This document shows positions 1-11,853 of a stretch of DNA of 64,000 nt, piece by piece. Position 1 is the stretch's first letter; each line of letters starts with the position of its first letter. The position numbers were made by a program, and so were the translations under genes. Location of the stretch: the NCBI RefSeq assembly GCF_021155775.2, contig NC_060237.1, positions 20,110,970-20,174,969 of the forward strand. Reading direction: 5' to 3'. The notes under the pieces are model-generated. The model was given only the letters and a program-made list of their open reading frames with translations, did no database searches and was not told the DNA's origin. This stretch comes from Neodiprion pinetum. Taxonomy: Eukaryota; Arthropoda; Insecta; Hymenoptera; Diprionidae.

Positions 1-422
1 CTTCGGATCACAGATTTTACTGAAACTTGTAGGGGTATTTCTTTGGCCTTAAATATGGAGCTTCTCATGTGTAGTTTCATCCATTGGATCTTTTGTTGCT
101 CGATTTAGCATTCATTAGATTATCAAGAATTTGCAGTCTGTACTCTACCATGGCTCTGAAATAATAATAACATATCCGTTTACACTTCAATCCATAAGAA
201 CCTGCTATCGAAACTCCAACAGAAAATAATGAATATTAATATTTAAGACTAAAATATACAATACGTTTCGTTTAGTAAGGCATTCTACTTATTAAACTGT
301 TAATTCAATAAATTTTAACCGGCACGAAGAACGGGCCACTGGATAAAACTACGCATCAGAAGCTCCATATTTCAGGGCGATGAAACACCCCTAGAAGTTT
401 CAGCAAGATCCGCGATCCGGAG
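1..422. mobile_element. Non-autonomous element with long terminal inverted repeats (MITE-like)
   Basis: Bases 1-88 and the reverse complement of 335-422 align without gaps; my hand count is 72 of 88 matching positions. Shared blocks include TGAAACTT, AGGGGT and AAATATGGAGCTTCT (the last at 51-65, and in reverse at 358-372). The 246-bp centre is A+T-rich and has no coding frame of note. Long arms, short length and no transposase fit a non-autonomous DNA transposon, but I cannot name the superfamily. The left terminus coincides with the window edge, so the element may extend further left, and no target-site duplication can be judged. Confidence 0.8.
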
Positions 423-3400
423 GTCTGATACTCGTCTTGTCGGTACTTTTAAAATGAAGGTTATTTCTGGCAAACGAATGTCAAGCACATAAGTTTTGAT
501 CAATTCTTGACTTTACTTTTTGCTCACAGTCGGTTTCTAAACTCATTTTCCCCAGCAACGAAAAGTTCAAAGGGACTCTTGTCAGGTGGAATACGATGAC
601 GCATACATATGTATAAGGTTATCAACGCGACGACGCCGTCCCAGAGGTCAGAACTTTATAAAAAGGTAGAATTTTTTTACATGCGTCATATTGAATATAA
701 ATTCTCTTGTAAAATCGAGGACCGTCGCGAGATTTGCGTTGAGTCATATTGAAGTTAGCTTGTTTGTCGAACTCGACTTCTGTCGTATCTTTCACTGTTT
801 GCCTTTAAGAGTGAGCGATGCCGCGCGCCTCCCCCAGTCGTTCCGCCGCGGATCGAATCCTGGTTGGAATTTAAGATGGATGAAAAAAGAAAAACACTCC
901 ATCAACTTGTATAGTTTGCAACTTTTATTGACAAAGTGCTGTAGGAACGGTATACGTATATAGGTCACCTCAGACTCTCCACCACCGATGCTCCTCAAAA
1001 ACTTTACTTTCAAGTTCTTTGAGTATACGTATATGTGGTACGTTACGTGTAGCAGAGCTTGCGACAAAAAGCCGCTATCTCATAGTACGTATGTAAGCTT
1101 TGATACCTACGATATTCGATAACGTTAGTTTTGTCTGCTTTACGGTCGGAATACACAATTGACTGTAGAATTCGCATATCCTCCAGTTCGGCAAGTTTCT
1201 TTCTTTCGAATCCGAAATTTAATTTAGTATTCCGCACATTTAAATTGACGTGCTTTTCTTGCAAAATTCTGTCTCTTTCTTGTGGAACTGTGTCTTACAG
1301 TTTTAGCGAGGAAGAGGAGACGGGATCGAGCAAAATTTTTGCTTCAATTTGAGGGAAGAAAAAATCTACAGAGAAAATACTTCAAGTTTCTTCATGCTTT
1401 TTGTCGAATATCTTTCCGCGTGCTTGTATCCCTATAATGCCTGAAAGTTATTCGTTACTTTAACAGTCGAAAACTTCTTTCATAAATTCAAGACAGAAAC
1501 CTGTTACAAAGTGCACTTTTGTGAGGAAATTCCCAGCTTTCTTACCCACGCTCTTATTTTTTTGAAACGACTATGAAATTTTTCTTGTCGCGAAGTTAGG
1601 TGGAAAGCGGGAAAACATCGCTTCATTTTGCAACGAGTTATTCAAATGGCGAAACGACGAACTGGCTGAAATCCCTGTTTTCTAAATATTTCTACGGAGT
1701 TCAGTGTTTTGGGAATGGCGAACATTTATCCGCACGCGAACTTCTTACGATAAATATCATAAGTTGCAAAGAACTTTACACCGTAATTGTCGACAAAAAA
1801 AAAAAAAAAATGGACGACGGTTCGCGTATCGAACCATTTTATACTCGAATTGATTTTTTTTCGTGCCATAAGTTACGCATGGAATGGACCATAGTGAAAA
1901 TCGATTATGATAATTCTAACGGCAAGGAGGGTGTGAAAACGTTACATATTCCGCTTAAGCCACGCTCACCCCTGTCTTATGTACCCCAAACTAGAATGAG
2001 TTTCACCCTGCAAGTCAGACCTTGAACCCGCAGAGCTTTGTAGGACGAATACCGAATGACCGACTGCGAAACGGCTTGAATCTATCCCTCCTTTTGGATG
2101 GTGTGCTTTCGTTCATTTGTCACCCATTCTCATTTAATAGCAACGACAATAAATTCCAAGACTGGGAATCAGTGATCCGGATAATTACATTCGCAACATT
2201 CTTCGAGAAACAAGACGCGGACTGGTAATCAATTCCGCAACATGAAGTATCCGGGCATTTTCAGATCGTTAAAGGTTCAATTTCGGCAGACAACGCGGCC
2301 CGGATCTTCGCCGAATTTCGTTCGAAAACTTTTGGGCTGCTTTGTGACATGAAATATCCTGGAGAGGATAACTCGTCCTTGAAAAGCCGCAGCAACGATC
2401 CTTCTGGATTCGGATTTCTGACTCGGTTGAAAGGCTGCTCGCTTCCTTGATTATCGGGCTGACAAAGGATCCTCTCAGAGGCTTATTCTGAAACCGAATA
2501 GCAACAGAATTTAATTCGAGGTGAGACCATCTCCTCTAATGACTGACAACGAATCCGATCGATCGCCTTCGGAAAGGTGAGGAAAAAAACACTGGCGTAC
2601 TTACTGCAGGAATCCCGGAAGTGGTTCTCGTATTCGATAACGAGTCCGTTGATCTCGCGCACTTCGGGACCTTTCTCGGCTTTACCGTGTTATTAATTGT
2701 CGCCGGCGTAGAGAGGCGTCATGGAATGCGTTAATCAGACTCAGGGAACGGTTGGGACCCTCATCAGTGCCGGAGGTCGGAAAAAAGCCTTCTGATGGGT
2801 GCTCGAGATGGTATTCGCGGAAAAATTCTGGAGCACATGAATCGGGTCCACCTCTTGTACCGCAGTATGGCCTATGAAGCCGGAAAAGTCGGGATTTATA
2901 CATTTATACCGTCAAGAGAGCGAGATTCGGGTTACGAGGAGGCAATCAAAAATTCAATAAACATAAACTACCTTTTCTATTTCTCTGTCTCTCTTTGTTA
3001 CGTCGACAGACGAACGAACTTATAGGCGAATAGGCTCAGCTTTAGGAGCTTTATTTACCGGAATCGACTCAGTCGCAGTGGAAATAGTTGTCGTAGTAGT
3101 AGTATTGCAGTAATTTCTAGCCACAGGGAAGTCTGCTCGCTGATTCATACTCGTGTCGCTCTGTTACGGTGTTCGTATTCCTCTTTAATATTGTAACGCT
3201 TTTATTACAGACTTACTGCAATATAACTTTGACGCGATCATGATTACTCGGGATTCAAACACGCGGTGGGAACGCATCGAGGATATTTTTAGGATTCGAT
3301 AGGAACCTCCATGGTGACGACGTAACTTATTTATCCATGGTCATTTATATCGTTCAGAGAAGTGTGCAAAATAACCCTTGAGGTTGTGTAAAGTGTGTTA

Positions 3401-4058
3401 TGTGCACGAACCGCTTCATAATCAAACAATTACTCTATTGCTTCAAAGAAGGATTTAGTTTCCCGTGCCTGGTGGGCTGGCAGGTTGTTGAAATTTATTG
3501 TGATTGATTGTCGGAGATGTAGAAGGAAATTTTGAAGTGTTCTGTTACTGTAAATGGAACGCTTCGTGGTAGAAAAATTTCAAAACGACAGGCAGGTAAT
3601 GGGTGTAACGTTCAAACTGCCTTTATATGAAAAGCATCCAGCTGCATCGCTCCGCTAGAAGCATAGAAAATGCAATTTCTTTTTATTGAACCCACGTTCC
3701 GGTTCCGTCTTTGAATATTTGTACGCTATTTCCACATGATTTCCGTACGATGTTTCTTATTTTGAGCTACAATGAACTGAGATAAAAATTTCCGACTCGG
3801 TGATTTCGGACCCTGATTCTTCCAAAAAATAATCCCAGCTTTAGCGACGTAAAATTACTTCGCTTACCGAGATTCCGATTCTATTAAACTTTTAGAGTCT
3901 CTCATTTGGATTCCTCGCTTCTATATATTTGGTACTAAAGTATGGCATCTTATAGAAAAGCTAGTGAAAGAGTCATCAACTATATGGACTACTAAAAAAT
4001 TCCTTCAGGATGAACGGTTTCTAGAAGACGCTTTTCCCTGAATATATAAACTTGCCCG
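423..4058. other. Non-coding stretch, no gene seen
   Basis: There are short ORFs on both strands but none has a recognisable domain, a biased composition typical of coding sequence, or convincing splice sites. A GTATACGTATAT motif occurs twice (about 950 and 1023), and there is an A-rich run near 1795-1810. Nothing else stands out. Confidence 0.6.
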
Positions 4059-4100
4059 TCTCCTTGAAGTCAAGTTTCCTGGAAATCTTGAACAAGGAGA
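4059..4100. repeat. Compact 42-bp imperfect palindrome
   Basis: TCTCCTTG at 4059-4066 pairs with CAAGGAGA at 4093-4100. Inside this, TCAAG (4070-4074) pairs with CTTGA (4087-4091), and TTTCC (4075-4079) faces GGAAA (4081-4085). The arms meet almost without a loop, so it would extrude as a cruciform or form a short RNA hairpin. It lies in non-coding DNA and its function is unknown. Confidence 0.65.
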
Positions 4101-4879
4101 TTTTATTTACCAAAACGTCGTATCCACGGTACTCGAAAGATCGGTTTCGTGTACGTTCCTCCAACCAGAAGGCAATATCGTTTCACTACTGAAGCCTTAC
4201 AACACAAGCATCAAAGCAGGACTGAAGCTTGATCAACAAAAGGCGGAAGCCCGGGCTGCACTTCGGAATGAATCCAAGTTTACAGAGTGACAATGAGTAC
4301 AAGGATACTGGGTGCGACTTCTGCGACAGGTTGCATCGCAAGTTGATTCAATTCTTAATTGCCAATTGCGCCGCGAGTCGTTCATCACCTAGTAGCTGCT
4401 CCATCTCTGTGTACACTCCAGGTATAACGCACCTCGTAACAACCGGGTGGGCACGGAACGGCGCAGTCTGCGTTGTGCCTTCGTATCGAGGATGCAGAAA
4501 CGAGGAAGGGTTGAATCGTATATCTAACTTGTTTTATTCGTCCGTTCATCTTGCAGGAAAGGAGGACGCGAAGCGTAAGCAGGCCGAGCCTGTTTCAGCC
4601 GCCATTCCGAAATAGACTAGGGAAAATTGGATACCGTGAGATACTGGTAGAGCCGTGGATGCGGATGGTTCGGGGTTCTTTCGGCATGGACGGGTCAATG
4701 GACGTTGAAACGTACGCCAACTTCAGATTTACATTTATGGCCCGGCATACACCGACCATTTTTATTATCATCCCTCTTTTATTTCATTTGCGGTTCCTTC
4801 TACCTTTTTTATTTTTCGTTTTTTTTTACAACATTTTCTACATTCTGCTTTATCACCTCGTGTTCCCCGAAGTCGACTC

Positions 4880-4882
<3 letters not shown>

Positions 4883-4928
<46 letters not shown>

Positions 4929-4936
4929 GTTCTCTG
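4883..4936. repeat. (TC)n microsatellite
   Basis: This is an almost pure TC dinucleotide run with one TTTC interruption and a final GTTC interruption. It explains the S/L-rich reading frames that cross it. On the opposite strand it is GAGAG, the type of motif bound by GAGA-factor proteins in insects. Confidence 0.95.
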
Positions 4937-5141
4937 AATAGTCTAGTTAGTCGTACATCCCGGCGTCGCGTCGCCTAGCGTCGTCGAACTCGCAGACTAA
5001 GGCTTGCATTAATCATTTCCCTTTTTAACCGGCGAAACTTTTTAACCAGCCGATAGCTGGGCGGAACTATTGATTGGGCTGGGCGTTATCAATATTTATG
5101 AGCCTGCACCTCACGCTTATCCCATCTTTACCAAGCTACAT

Positions 5142-5162
5142 ACACACACACACACACACAAC
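5142..5162. repeat. (AC)n microsatellite
   Basis: A pure AC dinucleotide run of about ten units. Confidence 0.95.
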
Positions 5163-8100
5163 CAGGCCAAAGCGGAAAGCTCGAGCTTACAGAAAATCGA
5201 CAAATGAGGTGGACCGGCTCGCCGGTTTTTCCTTTCCTATAAATTTTCACAAACGACGATGCGTGATTTAATGCATATCGATAAACACGCGGTGAGTTTC
5301 GGCGAACGGATTTCCAGTAAACTTGCGTTCTTTTCATTTTTTCTTAGGATAGTATACCATTTTTTAATTTTACAGTTCGCAATATTTATCTGTATGACTC
5401 CGAGGCGATAACCTAAAATGTAAATTCCCGGGCGTAAGGCAATAGATTACAAGGACAAAAAATTAGGACGATGAAAATAAAATTTGCGTCTGACAACTTC
5501 GTGGCTTTATAGTACGTACCGCGTTTACTGCGATATCGTAACGCTGTTACAGTTACGTTGTTCTCGTTCTACATCTGCAGTTGTACCAATTACGGCTTGT
5601 AATTTATGGAAACGAGCATGACGTCGGAGTTTATTCTCTGCAATAAAAATTGGAAATGATTATAATAATGGTGGTTGAACAACGTGGAAAGGACGATGAC
5701 GGGGGTGACGATTTTATCAGAAGCAATTAAACGCTTGTACGAGCAATTCAATTGAAGTGAAAGAAGAAGGACGAAAAAAGAAATGGAAATATACTTCAAC
5801 CCTCAATATATCTGCGAAATAAAATTCGTTAATAGAATTTAAAAATGGGCTCTGTCATATTTTCGTATAAGTTGATGAAGTTTTGAATTTTTCTCAACAA
5901 ATTCATCGTTATTCAAGTATAATTCTAATTTAACAATCCTCTGATTGTAGGAAATCGTAATGCGACGTTGATTTGAAATCTATCCTCCGTCAATCCTGTC
6001 CCGTATAAATATTCGCCTGTCAAATTTCCTCGATGATACCCAAGAGATCCCATTCGACTCCAATCCGACATCGTCTGAGCGAGTCTGGGCATGTTTCGGA
6101 ATAGGTATCCTGAAACTCGTGAATCGTGGATGAGATTGAAGTGGTCGTCGGTTTGAGTAAAGTGGGCAATTTTCGACATTCACAAGTCAGACCGAATTTC
6201 GTTGCTACAGCAACGTAATCCGGATTCACTCACTCAAGGTGTGATGGAATGTTTGGGAAAAGCTTATCGTGCGTATAGGCGGTGCTGACTTATCAAATTT
6301 CCAGCCTCATCGACCCGTCAACGACGGTTTCCACCTATGCCGAAAAATTCAAGCACTGCTACACCGCATCGAATTGAATAAAAACTACTACACGCAAAAA
6401 ATGAATCAATTAAATCGGCGATCGCGGGGAGCCAAATAAAAATCTCGTCGCTCCAACTAAACATCGGTTGATCCAATCATCGATTCCCTCATTCAAATAA
6501 AATAAATCTACAAATAGAATAAATTTTTGTTTCGTCACCAGTTTCGCCGACTTTATGATTTATTCGACCGTTGTATAGAAATAAAATAGTTAGCCCGCGA
6601 TAATTCACGGGGTTGACGCAGAGTCAAACTTGGGAGTTTCCCCTAATTTTACTCAAGAAAAACCACCTCCCATCAAAAAATCGCGTATCATGTTTTGAGA
6701 TGACGCCAATCAACGGTCCAAGCAATATTCCTTGGAATTATTGATCATCACGCCGATCTTTGGTTGTGATTTTATTCTTTGATTAATCGATTAATCGACA
6801 GCTCGGATTGATCCTCTTTTCGACCATACAGATTCCGTATATTAGGTATATATATGAGACGAGTATAGTTCGAACATGGTAAATGAGTGGGAACTCTTAT
6901 ACCGATTGACTTGCAGAATTATTACGAGTCAACTTCGATGAATTGAAAATGTACAGTGAAATTAAAACTTTGCCGGGAAAGCAGTCACGCGAATGTTAAA
7001 ACCAGCCTCCCACATCCTTCGACGACTCCTGAAACTTACCGCGAAAAAATAACATCCAAGCATTACCCACTCTTCCCTTCCGAAACGGGAAAATCCGAGC
7101 GATATCCGGTGTTCCTTCTCATCCTTCTCAGAAACGTGGTGCAGTGGCGCAAGATGAGGAGCCTTGATGTTTATCGACGCAAGTAGATACCTATATACTT
7201 GTACACCAACTGGGGAATTTTTTTACCAGTATCAGACGCCGAAAGTTTTTCCCTGAAAAAAGCAGCGATGCAACTCCAGCGAATTTTTTATCACCCCCTC
7301 ATGGGTATCTCGACTCGGACCCCCGCTTCGAACGTTTCACTCTCTATTTCTCTCTCTCGCTCTCTCTGGTTATACGTTCGCTCGTCTCGGACCTCGTAGT
7401 CGCATAAAGGACTTGTGCGAGCAGCTCGCAGTGGACCCGGAGCGGCGGAGACTGGGTTCAAAATTGCTTTCTTACGGACATCCAATTTTACTGTTATTAC
7501 TCCTAAAGACTGTAATTCGTCTCCCATTAGAGATTACTAGGGTCTCTGTCCCTATCCCTGGTAGTAATCCGAGATCCGAGGCCCGCTGTCTGTAACCGCA
7601 TTCGCCAAGGAAGGATTAAACCGACTCGGATGCGGCAATTTTCGATGCGGCGAAACGCTTCGCGGCTCTGTAGAAAGTGAGAGAACTAATCTCAGTCGAT
7701 GTATGGCGTTAATCGTGTAATATACAAAATTATGATAGTTTCGACAAATTTTCACTTTCTCAAAACCGTATGGCTACGATAGTTTACAGTAATTTTTCAA
7801 TTTACCTGTTGTACTTTGTTTTTCTAGCAAAACAGAAAAAACCATGTTTCATGTATTACGATTTTGATTTTTAAATTCACCCTTCATACGATTCAAACTT
7901 TTATCGAAACCTTTTCACTCTCAATTTAACTTCCGGAATCGAAAGATAATTTATGTACCCAGGCTTTCCGTTTAATGCTGGGAAGTTGAGAAAAAATAAT
8001 GAAACATCCGCGGCATCGGTCTGGTTCAACAATCCATATATAGCTTTGTATCTGAAATTTTTTTCTTTTTTTTTTCCCTTGTGAAAAGTTATATGAAAAA

Positions 8101-11100
8101 AACTGTTGCTGCCGTCACCGTTTTTTTTTAAAGCGTTCGAAGTTTACATTTGATTAAGCATGATTTGCGATCAATTAACAAACCGTGCTTCTTCATCCTC
8201 ATTTTTACTAGAATCGAAATTTTAAAATCTAACAAAAATACGTACAAGCTGAAGGTATGCATTTTGACTTAACGAAGAAACAATAATGACGGTAATTAAA
8301 TGAAGCGTCAGATTACGTGCGAGGTAAGAAGCTGGAGCTGACCAGGCAGAAATAGCCTGAGCTTTGGCGGAAGCGGAAGGCAAGGGTGAATTTTGGGGGG
8401 TGAACGGGGTAATAGATCAGTGGCAGGAGTTTCCTATCGCGTGTATCCTGGATGTAACTCACGAGTGAAGCTCCTTGCTCCGTGAGACACCGAATGCTGC
8501 CTTCACAGATTTATAAACCTCTGCCGCGAGCTTGTAACGCTATGATTTAGAACGAGCAAGAATTTCCGTGTGTTGGCAAGCTCCGAATGGGAATCCTCGG
8601 ATTCGACGGAGAGTCCGAGAACCTAAAGCTCACTTCTCAGAGCTTGTAAATTATTGTATCCCTGACGTGTACAAGTCGGCGTCATTTGTACTTATCGTCG
8701 AAAATCTGTTTACGTTTTTTAATTACTCTAACGCTGTACTAAGTCTTATACATTATTCAGCCAGTTTTGATTTATAATCGGTGTAACTGAGCATCAGCTA
8801 ATATCAACCTTAGCTTAATTAGATTGTCGAATAACCTGTAAGAACGATAATAATAATCCAAAATTATGGATACAATTTTTCAAGAGTTGTCAAACGAGGA
8901 ATTGTTCTTCAATGTGAGAATCTTAATAATCATGCCTTTGATGCAGTATTTGCGCAGCTTCGACATTCCGACGCGTTGTAGGTTGAGTTAGATGATTGAA
9001 AAAAAAAAAAACGTATCTTTCTCTCGGCCAACGACGAGATTGGATTTACAATAAAATTTGATATTAAGCTTTAATTTTGTGTAATACCTAGGTAAAGCTC
9101 AAGTTTCCGAGTCCCGTCGAAGCGAAGGTATTTATCATGTAAATTGAGTTTCTATTTAATTGTCAAAAGAGCCGTTGCCGGAAAAGTATCGTGTTTCCAA
9201 TATTATGTAACACGGATAAATGTAACATCTTTAATAGGAGGTAATTTGCGTTGTAAATGTTTCAGCGATACTGGGAAACTTGAGCTTTATAATCCCATAG
9301 TATTACCCAAAGAAACAATTTAGTTTCGTGCTTAAAACGTCCGCGTAAAAATAATTCAAACGTTGATGCTGGCACTTCGCAACAGGCTGTCCAAGCGCCG
9401 GAATTTTCAGTTTCCAAAGTCGCGGCGGGGAAGTTGAGGTGCTTCAATTTTAATTATCTTTGTATTTCATCCTCCTGCCGAAGGTAGCGAGAAACCAACG
9501 CCGCACCGAGTTGCCTGTCCAACATAACGCCACCCCGGATTATCTTCTTCTGTAGCCTCGCTAATAACGCCCAAAAATTAATAATCGACCGTAATTAAAG
9601 CGCTTGCTAATCACCTCTCGCCGTAAGGCTCGTCTTGAATGATATACCGGTTTCACTTTCACTGGCTCCCTTGTTGCAAGGTGTGATTCCTCTTTCTGTC
9701 ACGAAATCTCGATTCTCATTTCCCACGGAAAATCTCGCAAGGATCTCAGCCCCGGAATAAGGCAATCAAAACTTTTATGAGCACTAGATTAATTGCGCTC
9801 CAATATCCTTGCAGCGTTTTAAGTTTCCCGCGTGCACTTAAATTGTATTACGCAACTCAGCTCCTGTAATGAAAGTTCACGATTCGTCTTCTCCTTCCAC
9901 AAAATACTCACCGCATGCTCATGTCTTACTAGCAAACCAGATATTACACGGAACGATCTTACGAGTATGTAGAATCATCGAAGAATGTTAAATGTTCCCA
10001 TTCGATTCAATGAAGAGGGTTTCGAAACGAGCTCATAATAATGGTAAACTGCGGTATCTTCCTCAAAATCAATTTATACGAGGAATTGTATTTTGTTGCT
10101 AATTTTCATTGCTACATAATTTTTCTTTCTACGTCGAATGACATACACCTCGTACTTGGTCGAACCATTTTTGATCGACTGGTCGTCTTCATCACTTTTT
10201 TTTCTTCATCCAGGCGTGCATTCATAATTCGGATTCAGAAAGTCGGGAAAAACTGATTTACAAAAATCGGGTCACGGACTTCCTTAAACAATCTCATCTC
10301 ATCGACATCGTATATTCTCATCCGCTCTTGCAGAGAAGCGCTTCGGCTTAGCGTGGACTCCGTAATACCTCATTTTGCGATGCATCTACCCATAGGTATA
10401 ATCCGTACCGATTGTAATTCGCAACCCTATACACTGTACAGGTTGGATTATTCCCATGCCACGCGATGCGTTTTATAATGATGTATAATGCTCGTTATAA
10501 GCAATCGAACCTGTCTTCTCGTTTGTGTGTTCATGTTTCGATTCAGGAACAGATTCCAAGTAGCGCTTCAAAAACCGTTTGCTGAGGATTTCCGGTCGCG
10601 AATACTGTTTTCTTTGTTTTGTTGGTCTTCAAACTTGTTGTTAAAATCATTGTTACTGCGTCTGTTGCAGAAGATTAACAACATCTTCGACATACGTTTG
10701 AAATCTTCTTTTATCCTGCGCGTAAGTTTCCAGAACCACGGGCGCTTGAAGTTTAGACTGAGCATGCGCCACTAGATCACACGATTTTCTTGGTCTAACA
10801 ATAAACGTGAGACAGCATTTTTGATATATAAATCACGGCTTGGTACCTAGGAGCAAACCGGGGTAGAACCAGAGTCTCAGTTAGCTCGGTTAGCCCCGTG
10901 TCGTGTGTTTTCTTACATGCACGTGGCCGTCGAGTCCACGTGACCGATGAGCGAACGTGTACAGGTCGATTTTCGTATATTTATAACGCGAGCGAGGGAA
11001 GGTATCGGCATTTTTCGACTGCAGAAGCAGGTCGAGCGGAGAAAAAAGAAAGCAAAGAGCTAGAGAGGTTCCATTAAATTCTTGGCGGGGGTAAATAAGA

Positions 11101-11571
11101 GGATATAGGTGAAGAAAAAGGTAGAAGAACCACCTTAAAAATTTCCGAAGAGAAAGAGCTCGGTTAATTCTGGTCCCTTGGGACGAGGCGACCTGCCGTC
11201 ATTCACGTTTTTGTACTCCCCTTTGCGGAACTCCGCATGTCTAGATTCTGGGCGCGTGTTATTCTACCCTGCACTCAGACCTCGGCGTTACCGTTCAAAA
11301 GAAGCGTGAGGCTTTGAACCGTTCACTCTGATAATCCTGGTTTATAAATTCTCGGCAAGAATAGCATCGTCGTTTTTATTTCTCTTCTTTCTCACCAAGG
11401 CTCCAAAAACCAATCCGTGAAGAGGTTTTGCATGTTTCTCTTTCCCCGTTTAGAGACAAGATTTCGCTACTACCCTCCCTTCCGATTTGTCTGAACTGAA
11501 TTCATCGCCGGTGGTTGAAAGTCGCGACGGGGTATTTTTGGGGTTCAAATTTTGCGTGACTGCATTCACAC

Positions 11572-11853
11572 GAGTAGGCGCACAAGGAGAATTCTGGATA
11601 CAGATTCTCATACCGACATTTACCGATACTTCGCAAAGACGCAAACCCTTTTCCAGAATGCACGAGCATGGGGCTCATTACCACTCTGATTCATTTTAAC
11701 GTACATCTGAGCATTCGGTTGCCCGACGTTATTGATCAGAGTGGGAATAATCCCGACGCTTGAACATTCCAGAAAAAGGTTTGTGTCATGGCTAAGTGTC
11801 GGTAAATGTCCGTCTAGGAATCGGTATCCGGAACTCTCCTCGTACGCCTACTC
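11572..11853. mobile_element. Fold-back element: two 120-bp inverted arms with a 42-bp loop
   Basis: The left arm 11572-11691 aligns without gaps to the reverse complement of 11734-11853. My hand count is 94 of 120 matches, and most differences are transitions. Both outer ends read GAGTAGGCG and both inner ends end in CACTCTGAT. Well conserved internal blocks include GACATTTACCGA. The 42-bp loop is unrelated. If transcribed, the RNA would be one long hairpin. It may be a MITE made almost wholly of inverted repeats, or a hairpin-RNA precursor. Neither arm carries a credible ORF. Confidence 0.8.

Larger units (their letters stand above)
4101..11571. other. Non-coding stretch with microsatellites, no gene seen
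   Basis: ORFs here are short and have no domain signatures; those over 4551-4941 simply translate a TC repeat. The segment 9540-9630 is relatively rich in TAAT/ATTA motifs and could be regulatory, but this is weak. A DRE-like TATCGATA occurs at 5276-5283 with no gene nearby. Confidence 0.55.

Noticed and set aside
840..868. B-box-like GGATCGAATCC
   Set aside because: One mismatch, no T stem, and no A box at the right distance.
1600..2025. 141-codon + strand ORF
   Set aside because: It crosses a poly-A run giving KKKKK and has no recognisable motif or splice context.
7138..7150. A-box-like TGGTGCAGTGG (a similar GGTGCAGTGGCG lies near 29412)
   Set aside because: No B box at 7140; at 29412 only a poor GGTTTGATTCA is present. 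Too weak to call tRNA or SINE.
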